Both the position numbers and the translations under genes were made by a program. Under the pieces are notes generated by a model that searched no databases, was not told the origin of the DNA, and was given only the letters and a program-made list of their open reading frames with translations. A stretch of 64,000 bases of DNA, taken from the NCBI GenBank assembly GCA_037043015.1, contig CM073323.1:8184001-8248000 (forward strand). Reading direction: 5' to 3'. Source of the DNA: Bryum argenteum (Eukaryota; Streptophyta; Bryopsida; Bryales; Bryaceae). Below, piece by piece: positions 1 to 12,660 of this stretch. The number at the start of each line of letters is the position of its first letter. Position 1 is the first letter of the stretch.

Positions 1-490
1 CTGCATCATCACCCTCCTTGCCAGTTCCGAATTGGCACCATGGTCAAGCATTTGACCGTCGTCAATTCTACCAGGCCCAACGTAACTTACCACCTTCGCA
101 TTTCGAAGTCGCGAGCCAACTGTAATGTTCGAAAGGATCAACAAATGGGCATGGCTGCTGAAGATTCTCAAGCTGAATTTCCAGCCGAGTCATTTCATAA
201 TCCACTGCGGATGTGTCTTTTGCAATACTACATCGATTACCGCTCATTCCACGTTCTTTAATATCAGATTCATTGGCTTAGATGGTCCTAAGTTGGGGTT
301 TTAGGCCATGGAATCTAGAGACTTAGAGGTGAGATGTCGATAGGGTTTTAGGATGGTCTCATCGGTTCGTATCTCGTGATGGTACACGATACGATGGCTT
401 TTCAAAGAGTCATCGATCGAAGCCTCGAAAAGAGTAGACGACTAAGTAGGCCTATCGCTTTCTTCCACTTCTTGACAATTTGTGATAGCC
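1..490. other. 5' flank and leader of the nardilysin-like gene
   Basis: I see no supported gene here. Short open frames exist, but none has recognisable residues. The stretch should hold the promoter and 5' UTR of the gene starting at 491. An in-frame TGA at 473-475 closes the frame upstream of that ATG. A telo-box-like ggttttagg lies near 350. Confidence 0.5.
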
Positions 491-3400
491 ATGGAGGTGG
501 AAGAGGGCCCTCCTGTGATGAAAGCGGCCAGGAATGCTCGCAGCTACAAGCTGGTCAAGCTACGGAACGGATTGTCAGCTCTCTTGATCCATGACCCTCA
601 AGTATGCAACGATGATGAGGAAGAGGAAGATCAGGGTGGCGGAGAAGATATGCAAGTCGACTCTCTTGAAAATACTCTTCAGCAATCGAAATTCCCCAGT
701 TGGAATCAGCAGCAAGTGGATCAGCAACAACCCAGTTGGCCAACTTTTCAGTACAATTGCACAGGTAGTCATGATTTCAGGGCAGGATGAAATTAGGGTT
801 CCATGACAGTTTTTGAGCTCAAATCAAGCGAATGTTGCGATGGCACTTACGGATAGTGCAATTTTTTGCTTGAAGGTGGTGATGACTTCAATTCCGACAG
901 GAGACCCCGCCTGCGCTTTCATCCAGGTACACTAATCGAGGACACAAATGCTTTCCGCCTATGAAGTTACCTACTCGATTGTGGATGACTGCTATGAGCA
1001 TTGTGGATGAGTGGTGTGAGCATTAAATTTGGGGTTTATTGAGCTTGTCTTTGGTTGCAAAAGTGACCTCCAGATGAAGAAGGGGGTTCGAATGGAGCCT
1101 CGCTTCTGAGCAAAAGGAAGCAGGACAAGGAACCTGGGCAGGAGCTTTTTAATTGCAATGTACGTGCATTCAATTCTTCACACATGATGTTCAGTATACT
1201 TCGATCGGTTATAAATAAGAAGATTTGACTTTAGTGCTGCGGAATGTCAGGCTGCCGCAGCCATGTGTGTTGGAGTAGGGAGCATGGCGGATCCACCAGA
1301 GACGCCAGGTCTCGCTCACTTTCTTGGTGAGCATGCTTTCGATCAATCCATTCTGCGGCTGTTCCATCATATGAAGAGCATTGCACGTTTTTGCTTCATG
1401 TAACAATTTGATTTCATAACCAAGCCCCTGCATGCATGTGATCCGAGCTTTACAGCAGTGAATTGCTTTGAACCTGCAGAGCACATGTTGTTTATGGGTA
1501 GCACCAAGTTTCCCGATGAAAATGAGGTACTGTCAATCACTGGCTACGATGTAGTGGTTTCTTGATGATATGAGGCAAATTTTGCCTTCATTTAGCATAG
1601 AATCTGAGTACGATGTCCGGCTGTTGGCAGTACGATAAGTTTCTGGCGCAGAATGGGGGCGTTTCCAACGCGTACACGGACCAAGAATTCACATGTTACC
1701 ACTTCGAAGTCAGGAACCGAAGCTTCAGAGATGCTCTTGAAAGGTAAACCCAATACATACTCTAGTCATCTTGCGGATCCATCAAATAGCATCTCATATA
1801 ATGATATGCATGTTTCCAGATTTTCGCAGTTTTTCATTTCTCCTCTTATCAAGGCAGAGGCAATGGATAGAGAAATCCAAGCAATAGAATCAGGTGCTCC
1901 AATTTTCAATTCCCGTTACTACAAGCATCGCTTCAATGTGTTTGTGCATCTATTTCAATTTTCGCAGGTTGTGCCAGAATCTATAACAAATATGCTGTGA
2001 ACAGAATTTGTACAAGCAGCGGGCAATGACATGAACCGGCTTTCCCAAGTTCAATGCACCACAGCCATACCTTCCCACCCCTTCCATCGATTTTCTTGGG
2101 GTGAGTCTCATTCCTTTCTCTCTGATCACACAACAACAACTCGAAGCCCTAAAACACCTCTCATGGGGGTGTTTCGATTCTCGAATTTTCTGGAGTAATG
2201 TTGATGTGCTTGCAGGAAACAGGAAGACTTTGCAGAGTGAGCCGGCCAGAAAACACATAGACATGCGAGCCAAGCTTTTGGAGCTTTATCACAAGAATTA
2301 TCTGGCAGGACGAATGAAACTCGTAATTCTTGGTGGAGGTGCGTGGTAAGCCCTAGCTCATTCAAAACCCTCCTACCTCGATCTCTGTAACTCTTTTATA
2401 GACTGAGACTCTAAATCGATTAAGATGTGCATGCATTTCAGAGTCACTGGAGACTCTGCAAAAGTGGGTGGTGGAACTGTTCGGCGAAATCAAGGAAGGT
2501 GGACAAGGACGACTACCTCATCGTGCTCAAGGCCCCATTTGGATACCCAATCTATTATACCGCGTTGCTGCTGGCATGGAACAGACATTAGTGACCATCA
2601 ACTGGCCGTTACCCTGCTTGGAGCGCGCTTATCTCTCAAAGCCACAAGAATATTATGCTTACGTTATCGGCCATGGTAGGCGGCAACCATCTGTCTTTTG
2701 TTGCATTAAATTGAGCATATTCTAAGACTGTAAATGGTGTTTGTTTCAGAGGGCAAAGGCAGTTTGCTATCACTGCTTAAAAGCAAAGGTTGGGGGAGGT
2801 TCATCACTGCCGGTTGCGGCGACAATGGACTCGAAACGAACTCGATGTTCTTCTTGTTTACTCTCACCATAACGCTTACAACCCATGGTGCTGAAAACGT
2901 ATGAATCGCATTCCCTGTCAAATATTTCGGGCTTTACTCTTTCGTATCGTAAGATGGGTCCTTTCTGAGACCTCTCCGACCTTGTGGTTGATAGTGAATG
3001 TGCAGATTATGGAGGTGCTTGGATTGGTGTACCAGTACCTCAAAATGCTACGATCAGTAGGGCCACAAGAGTGGGTGTTTCAAGAGCAGAAAGCTATAAG
3101 CAAGTTGAATTTCGAGTACTTTGAGGATCCCTGCCAAGACGAGTACTCAGTAAGCCTTGCTAGTATGTCATATTCTCTTGTCAAGCTTGAAGAACATACA
3201 CCCTTATTTGATCATCTCCCTTCTAATAGAAGAATTCCTGTAAACCGAATCAGAATGTACGCTTACTGCATAATCATCCTTCTCTCATGCTTCATTCCAT
3301 ACACTTGAATGAGCCCAACAATTATACTGGTTATATTGGTGGCAGCCAATATGCACTTATACTCGGACGCGCATATCATATACGGCGATTATGCGCATGA

Positions 3401-6179
3401 TATATGGGATCCCCAGCTCGTCAGAAGCGTCTTATCTCAACTGACCCCAGAGAATATGCGCGTCGACCTTTTATTGCCCCATTTCAACAGAACGGCTGCT
3501 GGTATGCAGTCCATACTCATCACTCTCAAAGTTGGTAATATCATATGGGAATTCGAGGACTTGATGTTGAGTATGCAGGTGTGCAGATGGATCCATGGTT
3601 CGAGACACCGTTCACAGTAGAACCGATACCGGCTGCTTTGTTGCAAGTGTGGGCTAATCCGCCAAGTGTGGATCCAGCTCTGCACATGCCAGTGTGTAAT
3701 GAGTTCATTCCGCACGACTTCACCGTCTTCGGTGGTAGCGATGAGGAGATGGACTCCGATGTGATCACGCACCCGAGCTGTCTCGTCGACTCTGCTGCTC
3801 TCAAAATTTGGCACAAGCATGACAGGAGATTCTGCGCGCCGAGGACGAATGCTTGTTTCTCAATCATGTTCTCACCTGCTGCTAAGCTGATCACTGATGC
3901 TGTTATGGCGCAAATTTACCTCAGTTGCTTGACTACTGAACTCACCGAGACACTCTACTTGGTGAGCACCCGTCACCTCATGCCTACCTTTGATAATATG
4001 TTGAAAGATCTTCTCCATATAATCCTGCAACTATTTGAGAAAATGTTGTCATACAACAGGCTCCGCTGAAATCGTTCGTACTTGCTCTGGACGTTGAAAA
4101 TCTTTTCTTGCTATGCAGGCTGATGGTGCAAAGCTTCCGACTTCGATAAGTTTGTCGGGATTCAGGATGGAGTTGAAGATGTTCGGGTTCAGCGAGAAGC
4201 TGCCTGTACTAGCTCGAAAGATTGCCACTCACATGAAGACTCTCACTACAACAGAATTGGATTTTGAGGTTGGTACATAAATAATTTCCTCCAGACCTGG
4301 AAGCATGGTCCATAACGCAAAGAATGCATTTGAAGAAAAGAGCAAGAGATCGTTTGATCCAATTTCAAGGGCAAATGTGTTGGCTCATTGCAGAGGACTG
4401 TGGAAGCGCTAGCGGAGGAATACATAAGGGCGAATGAGAAGCCGATCGACCATGCTGCGTACCTTTCAACCGAAGCATTGAGCAAGCGATTCTGGAATGT
4501 CGACCTCAGACGTGCTTGTCTGGAGAAACTAACTTATCAAGAGTTTACAAAGTTTGTGGCAAATCTCTTTAGCAAAGTGAGTTTGTGCTTACATACATTC
4601 AACTTTCAGAGTTTACGAAGTCTTTACCGATTATTTTAAACAGAATGAGTATCGTACTTACAGTCTTGCAACTTTTCAAGAGTTTACGAAGTTTGTAGCG
4701 GTTTCTTCGGCAGACGAAATTTGCCGCGTTGTAGTAAGCATCCACTTAACCTATGATTAGTTTCTGTTGTGATGCAGACGTACATCGAGTGTTTTATCGA
4801 GGGCAACGTTCTTAAGGACCAAGCCCTTGCCATAGCCCAGATCTTCAAGGAAGCTCTGATCAGTAAGCCTCTACCTCTCGAGGCCAGGCCTATAAGTTGT
4901 GTTGCGAAGCTACCTGCCGGAACTTCTTCATTGTATAAGGAGAGATGCAAATGCGAATATGAAAGAAATTCAGTAGTTCAGGTACCGCCTAAACACTCAC
5001 AACCTCAATCTGCACTTCACGCATTATAGAGCATTTTATTGGCGTTTCTCGAAAACGATTCTATCGTACAGCTAAAATGTTAAGTAAACAAGGTACAGAT
5101 CCAGTATGTGTTTGGTCGCAGTATTCCTTAAGCCTCCGATATTGAAGATTTTAACAATTTTCTGGCATTGTTGTAGTCCTACTTTCAAATCGGGCAAGAT
5201 CAAGGGAAAGATTCCATGAGGGTACGCTGCTTTATCGACTTGTTTCAAGATATAATCGCTGAACCATTCTTCCATCAACTTAGGTGAGCTCAGAACTCGC
5301 TTGAAATCTTTGGTTTGCGACTATCATAACCAATGCGTGATGCCACTGACTGCTTCTAGTGTGCAGAACAAAGGAGCAGCTGGGATATGTGGTGGAAAGT
5401 AGCTGCTTAGACCTTCATGGAGTTTTAGGTATCAGCTTCATGGTGCAATCTGCAAATTACAGCCCTGCGTACCTTGAGGGCCGCATCAATGCTTTCATCA
5501 TGCAGATACCCCAAATGCTGGTATTGAGCTACTCTCTGATCTTTAGTCTCTAGCTTGGGTACCTTCAAATTTATCGTTTAGAAATATTCCAGCCTCCATC
5601 AATAGTCTCATACTGACAAAAGAACCCGTAACCTTAAGAGGTCCTGAATTACTTGGCTTCAACTACCCATGTGTGGCAGACGAAAATGGAGGACGAAGAG
5701 TTCCAGTCTCACAAGGAATCGCTCATAGCTACAAAACAGGGCATGCCGAATTCGTTGTTCGAGGATAGTGAGCGCTACTGGGAGCAGATTTGGAACCGCA
5801 GGTATGTTGTCATTCAGATTATATTTTGCCAATTGTGCTTACTTGTGAGGATATGAAGAAGCTTTGATATGTATGTGAATCAACAGTTGGGGAGTGGGGA
5901 TGCAGGTATTTCTTCGATGCCAACAGACACGAGGCAGGCGAATTGATGCAAGTGTCGAAAAAGGAGTTGATAAACTGGTGTCGCCGTTTCCTTGGACCTC
6001 GTTCACGTCTTCGACGACACCTGTGTCTGCATGTGGTGGGGCTGAACGCTCAGGACGGTGATGTTGATGATCCCATCGCCGAAACCTCAAACGATGTTTC
6101 AGAGCCTCGACGAACTGTCATCATTGAATGCTTAGATAAGTTCAAGAAGAACCTCGAAGTTTACCCTGTCAGGCTCTAA
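491..6179 (+). CDS. Nardilysin-like M16A zinc metalloprotease, 21 exons, complete
   Basis: Exons: 491-764, 876-926, 1074-1159, 1251-1326, 1480-1526, 1631-1743, 1820-1893, 2005-2100, 2216-2338, 2442-2675, 2750-2898, 3006-3162, 3346-3501, 3579-3961, 4119-4268, 4394-4576, 4778-4981, 5177-5283, 5367-5520, 5680-5801, 5906-6179. They sum to 3213 nt (1070 aa); all junctions are GT-AG and phases agree. The inverted zinc motif HFLEH (residues 160-164) is split by intron 4. The third ligand is Glu241 in AIESEF, 77 residues on, as in M16A enzymes. An acidic stretch (DDEEEEDQGGGED) precedes the catalytic domain, typical of nardilysins. The C-terminal half has RTKEQLGYVV, conserved in the family. Nardilysins cleave peptides at dibasic sites; the plant role is not established. 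Closest remembered relative is Arabidopsis At1g06900 (about 1024 aa). The ATG has an in-frame stop 16 nt upstream. The N-terminal exons 2-3 are the least certain. Confidence 0.93.
4676..4708 (+). repeat. Intronic partial copy of the preceding exon end
   Basis: Inside the intron between 4576 and 4778, the segment starting caagagtttacgaagtttgt repeats the end of the upstream exon (near 4537-4565) with a few changes. A shorter trace (gagtttacgaagtc) lies near 4608. The spliced protein aligns with the remembered homologue without these copies, so they are non-coding relics of local duplication. Confidence 0.6.
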
Positions 6180-8367
6180 TTCGATCCGGCCAGCATCATC
6201 TGCTTCAAATTCATCAGTTCGTAGTGTCCAGATCTCCAGGTTGTCGTAGGAATTCGTTCCATCGACTCATATCTAAACCTCAGTCCGGCAGCCTCTGAAG
6301 AATAAGCCCTCACGAGTCATGCTCTTACTTTTCACATATGATTATTTTAGTCTCTTTCTTCTAACGAGTACTCCTATGATACAATTGCGAAACTCTTACC
6401 AACAGCGTCCAGAAAGCGTTGCTAACAATCGTCTCTGTTTCATGTTTCTGTTGATAGAGCATCTATGAAGTAACGTGTATTGGGCATCATGGAAACATTA
6501 TTCAAATTGATAGATACGATATAATGTGTTCCCTTTTCAGAAGATTTGGTGAACTGTATTTGGCTGAGTCAAAGAAAAGGCATTATGAGGTCAAGTTAGA
6601 TGAGCTGCTACTGAGTGCAGGTCTTTGAGTGTCCTTGTGCTTTGAACAAATGCTCAATGTCTCCCAGTTTTGAATGCCAATGGGTATGTCTTGTGGTTTA
6701 TTAGAACCCATGCAGGCATTAAAATACTTCTGAGCAGCAATAACTTTGACCTGGTGAGTTTCGCTCTTACACTATTTAAAAGTCTCACGCGTCCCATCAA
6801 AGGCTCTCACAGGCAGGCACTTAAGAGCTGCATGCTCAGGTGCTCGACGCACTTATGGTGATGAATTTGGGGGGGGGGGAGGGGGGTATCATAATTTACT
6901 TACATCTGCTTGTCAGAGAAACTTGATTTCACACTCTTTTTTGCTTGCTTCTAAAAAGAGGAGCACCCTACTAATAGCAACCACTGAAATGAAAACATCA
7001 TGTTGAAACACTTGAGAGGTCACTTCGCGAGTTTATTTCTATCTTGAGTTCATGTATTACTATCTTGAGTGAACGTGAAATCGTTCTTTCCTTTGTTGTT
7101 GGGATGATTTTAGGGCAACAACAACCACTTATACAAACATGGCTCAAGGGGAGCAAGTTTTGTATGCTCCAATGTAGACGGACTAGGTTTTATATGCCAC
7201 ATTATAAACACACAATGTAATAAAGCATGGAGGAGAGCAAGTTTTATACGCTCCATTATAGACGTTCTAGGTTTCATATGCCAGAGTATAGATGCACTAG
7301 TGAGTATAGGTTTTATATGCTAGAGTATAGATGCACTAGTGAGTATAAGTTTTATATGCTAGAGTATAGATGCACTAGTGAGTATACCACCATGTACTAA
7401 AACACGGCTTGGTGTAAAATGCATCAAAGGTGGAGATACCACATAGCTCCCCCCCTTGGTACAGATTGGAAAAAAATTGTATGGCAATGCATGAATAGTA
7501 CATCTGCTAGGGGGCTTAAAAGCATAGCGAGGGGTTCAAATCGAGGTCTTCTGGACCCTATTGGAAGGTATTACCATGCAGTACACTAGATTTTATCGTT
7601 TGTTACATTGTTACTCACCCTTACTCCTCAAGAAAAAAACACTAAACTAGCGCACAAGTCAACTCAAATCTTCTCAAAGGTCATTGAACACACATTCGAT
7701 TCTCTTACTAAGAGTGTGATTCCAAACACAAACACATTACATCGTGTCCCAACTCCCAAATTGCAATCAATCCACTTCGAGGGTCACGAAATGGAGCATG
7801 AAGCACGCATGGTGGTGTAGTTGTACCACAACTCAGTCCCTCTCAGAGAATGACTTGACCCACACTAACTTATTCTCTCGTGACCACCACACTTTTGGAT
7901 TCTTTTTTTGCGTTTGTCAAATATTATACAAAGAACCTCCTTGTGTGTCAATGTGACATTCTGTCCCAACACTAGGAATATGCAATTCTTTTGCCTCTGA
8001 AATTCTATCATATTATTTTATTTTTTAGTTGGAGGAAAGGGAACTTGGAACAGCTGACAATTCAGCTTGTGCGCTTTTGCTGCTCTGTGTGCGGGTTCAC
8101 AGCTTTTCGGCATGACTTGTAAGGTAGAAGGATCCAGAAGGAGTTTGAATTTCAAGTTCGCAAGTTCCTGTGTGAAGTGTAGAACTTGTAGAATGTGTAA
8201 GGGAGAGTGCTCAATTATGGTTCAGATTTCAAATTTCCTAATTTGTACTGAAGTAATCAGTGTAAGCAATTTTTGTACATGGGGAAAGTAATGGAAGGAT
8301 AGTCATTTTTGGACTTTTTTACAATGTGCTTAGGATTTTTGAAGATTTTTGAAGGTGGTGTTTCTAA
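6180..8367. other. 3' UTR and intergenic DNA, no gene seen
   Basis: Holds the 3' UTR of the protease gene, a poly-G run near 6869-6886, a 39-bp tandem repeat (7270-7385) and AT-rich sequence. Short open frames at 7608-7956 and 8067-8291 have no recognisable content. Confidence 0.6.
7270..7385. repeat. 39-bp tandem repeat, about 3 copies
   Basis: The unit containing ttttatatgctagagtatag recurs at 7302-7340 and 7341-7379, with a diverged partial copy from 7270. The same tone of sequence (ttttatatgcc, ttttatacgctcc) is scattered over 7150-7270, so the array may be older and larger. Confidence 0.85.
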
Positions 8368-8592
8368 ACTACACTAAATTTGATAATTAGTGTTAAATAC
8401 ACTAATTTACATAAACATGTTATAAGTTTTTACTGTTGTTCAATAATTTTACCCACTATATTGGCCAAGGTGGGGGTCCTTATATAGTAATAGAATCAAT
8501 GCTCTTGGTAAATTTTTTTAAACAAAAGTAAAAACTTATAGCATTTTCAAATCTTATAATAATCTAACACTAATTATCAAATTTAGTGTAGT
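8368..8592. mobile_element. 225-bp MITE, copy 1
   Basis: The ends are perfect inverted repeats of about 27 bp, beginning actacactaaatttgataat and ending in its complement. A copy of exactly the same length, differing at few positions, lies at 34839-35063. There is no coding capacity. I could not find a convincing target-site duplication at either copy, so the superfamily is undetermined. Confidence 0.85.
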
Positions 8593-11084
8593 GCCCTGAT
8601 TTTGCACCTATAATGTTTGCTGTGAGTACATTTTACTCTTGAGTGAAGAAGCTATCATATACCTTTTAGTGAAGAAGCCTAGTGGTATTGCTCCAGTTTT
8701 TAGCACCCTCTCTTGAAAGATTGTGGGAGGCTTGTTTAGGTTGATTACTTGTGTCTGAATATTTTTTAATCTCGAGATTTCAGAGTTCCCTAAACAATTC
8801 ACCCTAAAGTGTTCAGCTCTTCTACATTAAAATTTACATCACATTCCTATAATGTACACATCTTTTAAAACTGGTAGGATTTTGATCTTACTTGGATCTC
8901 AAGTCCTCGTGTGTTCTTAACCCAACCAGTTACTTCGGGATTTTCTACCAATTTGGCATGTTGTAGCTTCTCTAGAAGAAAGTAATGAAGTTAAAGATTA
9001 TGTCCACTTCATAAAATGTTTGCACAATCCTTGGATTGTTTTTTTACATCCTTAACCCTTTCATGACCAATCAACCAAATATGGTCGCTGAAGTGTGGTT
9101 ATTCCATGATTGAGTAGAATCTCTGTAGAAAGCGCAAAATGTTAGAGAACAACGCCGGAAGAGGAGTGTGTACTGGATCTACTACACAAAACAACAATGC
9201 ATTTGGACTCGTACTCCGCCTGGTAGAGCTGTCTATACATGGTGATAAGTATGCAATACGGTAGCTGGTCTGGAAAGAAGTGAGAAAGATTCAGGAAATA
9301 TGGCTGTCGAGGACACATGACACCAATTCTAAGGGTCCCTTGGGAACATGGGAACATGGGGGTACTACTCAATTGGCTCCATCTACAAAAGAAGAGTTGA
9401 TTTCTTTTGGCAACCCAATATCGTCTATCAAAGCGTATACGTTTGTACAACCTGAAATCCTCCCCAAAAAGAATCAACCACATGTTGTTTGCACACTGAT
9501 TCTACGTCAAGGCTCGGCGTATGATGAATGTGACCATCTCTGATTTTTCAATTTGACTATATTTGCTACAATATCCCATGTATTTCTCGTACGCTACCGT
9601 ATACAAGGAACTCGGTTCTTGGTCTCTTTTCACAATTTAAGTTTTATAAATGCTCGAAATGCAACGCTCATAACACGTAATTCATTATAATGGGAATATT
9701 CAGATTATCAAATTGAGCTTGAGTTGCGCCAAATGTATTGTGTGGGTACATTTAGCTCGACTCCACCTAAACCCACATTTCTCAAAATCAGTGAATAATA
9801 CCATTATAACGAATTACGTGTTTTATGGTGTTGTTGCATAGATCTTCAAACTCTCTACAATATTGACTACATGTGTTTTGCCCAAATTTGGATATTCTGG
9901 TCTCTAATTCTAGTAAAAAGCTTCGAGGTCATGTATACGCTATGTACTACACTTGACTCGGAACATCATAATACTCTAGTTCATACGGTAGATCTGACCC
10001 ATGTTTGGCCACTAGCATGTATATGAAGTTCACTACACATTTATACAGTCGGATCATAATTTGACCCTTCATTTGTTCGATGCATTCCAAAATACATCCA
10101 AACACCTCAAAAAAACCTCGACTTCCAAAACAGGAGTGGTCATGAAAGGGTTAAAGAAAATCTTATAAAAGAAGTTTTCAATAACCTTTGTAGTTACATT
10201 GAGGAGTCCGATATCTTCCTCTATGTACATTTTCAAAAAGACGGCCTAAATAACTCGTCGCAATAACTTTAAAATCATGGCTACAATGATCCAAATCTTG
10301 AAGCTTTCACAAGTTCCCATACAAAAAGCTTCAAAACTCTTAATACAACAAATGTGCCCACATCCTGTACGACTCCAAGTCAATGAAAGTAATAAACGAC
10401 AATGCTCAGTTGCCATCACGAATGCAGCCTTTCCCTTCCCTTGTCGCATGAAAAGGCGTGCCATGGTAGCCAAGTTCGTGAACTCCCTCGCATTATTCCA
10501 ACTCGTAGCTTTGAGTGCCGGTGCCTAGCCTCTCTTCAATCATAACATTCTGATCGAGCGCACCACTTCTGTCCTCATTGTGGTGTCGGCGTAATCTTCG
10601 CCATCGCTGCTGATCCAGGAAGCTAGCTGCTGGCTATGGTGTTCAAGCTCTCGCATAGTTGATCGAATGGGTACGTACCGGGCTACCGGCGCTCGATCAG
10701 TCATGATCACGGTGCTATTACTCATAGCTCCAGCGCCATTGTTGTTTTCTTGCTGGACTATTCAGTTAATGCATGAGTGAGTGTCAGTCTTGTCTGCAGA
10801 CAGTCTTGTCAACTCTGAACTGGGATGAAGACGATCCGATCAGTTAGTTAATGCAAAGTCTGCGGGATATCATTAGGTTTCGAGCGAGCTTCTGAAGGCG
10901 GGTGTTTGCATCATTCGAACATGGTGGAGCTTTCATGGCGTGGAGAAGGTGCACAATTCGTTGTCCACCCTGAGAGTGATCGGAAATGGCATGGCTGTGT
11001 TTTGATGACCGTAGTGGTGGTGATGCAGGTAACCGAATGTAGCTAGACGAAGGCGTTGAAAAAGAGGAAAATCAGCTTCGAACC
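8593..11084. other. Intergenic, AT-rich, no gene seen
   Basis: Apart from the hairpin element at 9659-9839 I see only short chance frames. The last few hundred bases should contain the promoter of the small cysteine-rich gene at 11085. Confidence 0.5.
9659..9839. mobile_element. 181-bp inverted-repeat (MITE-like) element
   Basis: Both ends read atgcaac inward, and the arms share aacacgtaattc followed by an ataatgg block in inverted orientation (9670-9693 against 9808-9832). The centre is unpaired. Size and structure fit a small non-autonomous DNA element; no target-site duplication was resolved. Confidence 0.6.
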
Positions 11085-11880
11085 ATGGCTGCACAATCAC
11101 TGCAGCTGCAGCTATTCCTCGTTGCGGGAATGCTGTCACTCGCAGGTATGATTCTCCATAGCTCGGGTTTCGCCCTGAGATTTTAAACGAATGCAATTGT
11201 TTTCCACCTCCATTGAGCAATCAACTTTCACCAGTATCAGTAACCAAGGAAGAATATTGTGACAGTCGCCAAGGCAACAATAGAAAAAGATCGTTCTAAA
11301 CAGTTCTCACATTTGCAAGAGCTCACTTGCATAGAAGTTAATCGCCGATGCATGTAGTAAAGAAGGAATACAGACAAAGTTGCTTTTATGCATAGTGGAA
11401 GCCTTCTCTAAACTTGTGGTCAATCGTGTCTGTAGGTGCAATGGCAACAGTAGCAGCAACCTCATCACGACAAGCACAGGTAAGAGTCTGATCGATACAA
11501 CACCGAATGTCTACATACATGGGTGAAGTCAGAAGAGCAATCGTTCCTCATGCTTTGCGACGTGGGTGCAGGTGGAATGGGACGCCATAGCCAGCAGGGG
11601 AGTGGTGAGACTGTCAAACGGGACAGAAGTGCAGGTGTTTCCAGATGATCAGGGGCAAGTGATAAGCCGCAAGCATGTGAATTGGAGTAGTAGTTCGTCG
11701 ACTCGTCGGATGTTAGGCGACTTCCGACAATGCTCGCCGTGCACATGCTGTGACCGCTCCCGACGGTGGTGCCTTCCGACGGTGTGCTGCTACAACATCC
11801 GGTGCGGCGTCAGGGGCCTTCCGTTTGGCTTGTGCTCCTTCGTGCCCATCTCCTGCACTTGCTTCGGCTGCCGCTCCTAG
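11085..11880 (+). CDS. Small secreted cysteine-rich protein, 3 exons
   Basis: Exons 11085-11145, 11436-11479 and 11572-11880 give 414 nt (137 aa), all GT-AG and in phase. The N-terminus (MAAQSLQLQLFLVAGMLSLA) looks like a signal peptide. The C-terminal 50 residues hold 12 cysteines in the pattern CSPCTCC, then VCCYNIRC, then LPFGLCSF and SCTCFGC at the end. An even cysteine number suggests six disulfides. The pattern resembles a plant family of unknown function that I recall as DUF7866; that name is from memory. It is not EPF/EPFL, GASA or defensin by spacing. The preceding region is polar and poorly conserved-looking, like a processed propeptide. Role unknown; extracellular or wall-associated is inferred only from the leader. 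Confidence 0.8.
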
Positions 11881-12159
11881 CTAGCTCTAGCTCTCTTCAG
11901 CCCTGTACAATGTAACATGCAATAAGTAAGGAAGTGGTGGCTTTCTACAATCTGAGAGCGGTGACCATTCTTTGATATGAAGGTTCGGGTTTTCATGTAC
12001 TTCTGGTGCTAGTTTTGTGTACTACTTACACTTGTACATTAATATCCTCTCTTGTAATCAATCTGAACTTCGCAAATATGTCACCTTAATCTTGCAAGGT
12101 GTACATGATTGTGTTGTTTTGATAGTTTTTTGTGTCTCACGTATGAAACTTACCTTTGC

Positions 12160-12660
12160 CCTTAAACTTCCAAGATGTCGAAAAACAAACATTTTGGATG
12201 AAAGGCAGAAACTTTGAAGAGGCATAATGTTTGTGTTTTGGACAAAATCACTTGGGTTGGGTGTTAAATCAACTTTAGTTTGTGTGGTAAACATTGCAAA
12301 CCCATGAAATGAAGTATGAGTATATGGCGTGCATTTTACTGAAGGCAGCTCTTCTTTTTGAATTTTCAAACATGGGGGCATGTCATACCATTGTGAGGCA
12401 ATTATGGGAAATCAAATATAGTTTTCCCATAATCATGATCTTAAGATGAAATTGAACAACAATGTAGTTGGGAGATTTTTTATCCAAATACTTATGGTAT
12501 TGGCTTTTCAATGATGTTTCTACAATGAAAAAGGTGAAAAAGTGGATGATTTTTTAGCTATATCTCCTTCATCCACGGCTGGATTTTAACTCCGTTTTTG
12601 GGAATGGTTTCAAATATAGTATAGTTTCGGAGGTAAAAACCCTGATCCAATGAAGATGTT
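12160..12660. repeat. Dispersed repeat, copy 1 (inverted copy near 52.4-52.8 kb)
   Basis: Several blocks recur in reverse complement at 52380-52830. For example, the block around 12195-12225 (gaaactttgaagaggcataa) matches the complement of 52770-52800, and the acaatgaaaaaggtgaaaaa block near 12521 matches 52435-52460. Divergence is substantial. No coding domain was recognised. Confidence 0.65.

Noticed and set aside
1327-1479. Protease start at the 91-codon minus-strand frame or an unspliced HFLGEH reading
   Set aside because: Reading through destroys the zinc motif; splicing 1326 to 1480 gives HFLEH in phase.
7500-7560. T-loop-like ggttcaaatcgag
   Set aside because: No cloverleaf can be folded around it; the stems do not pair.
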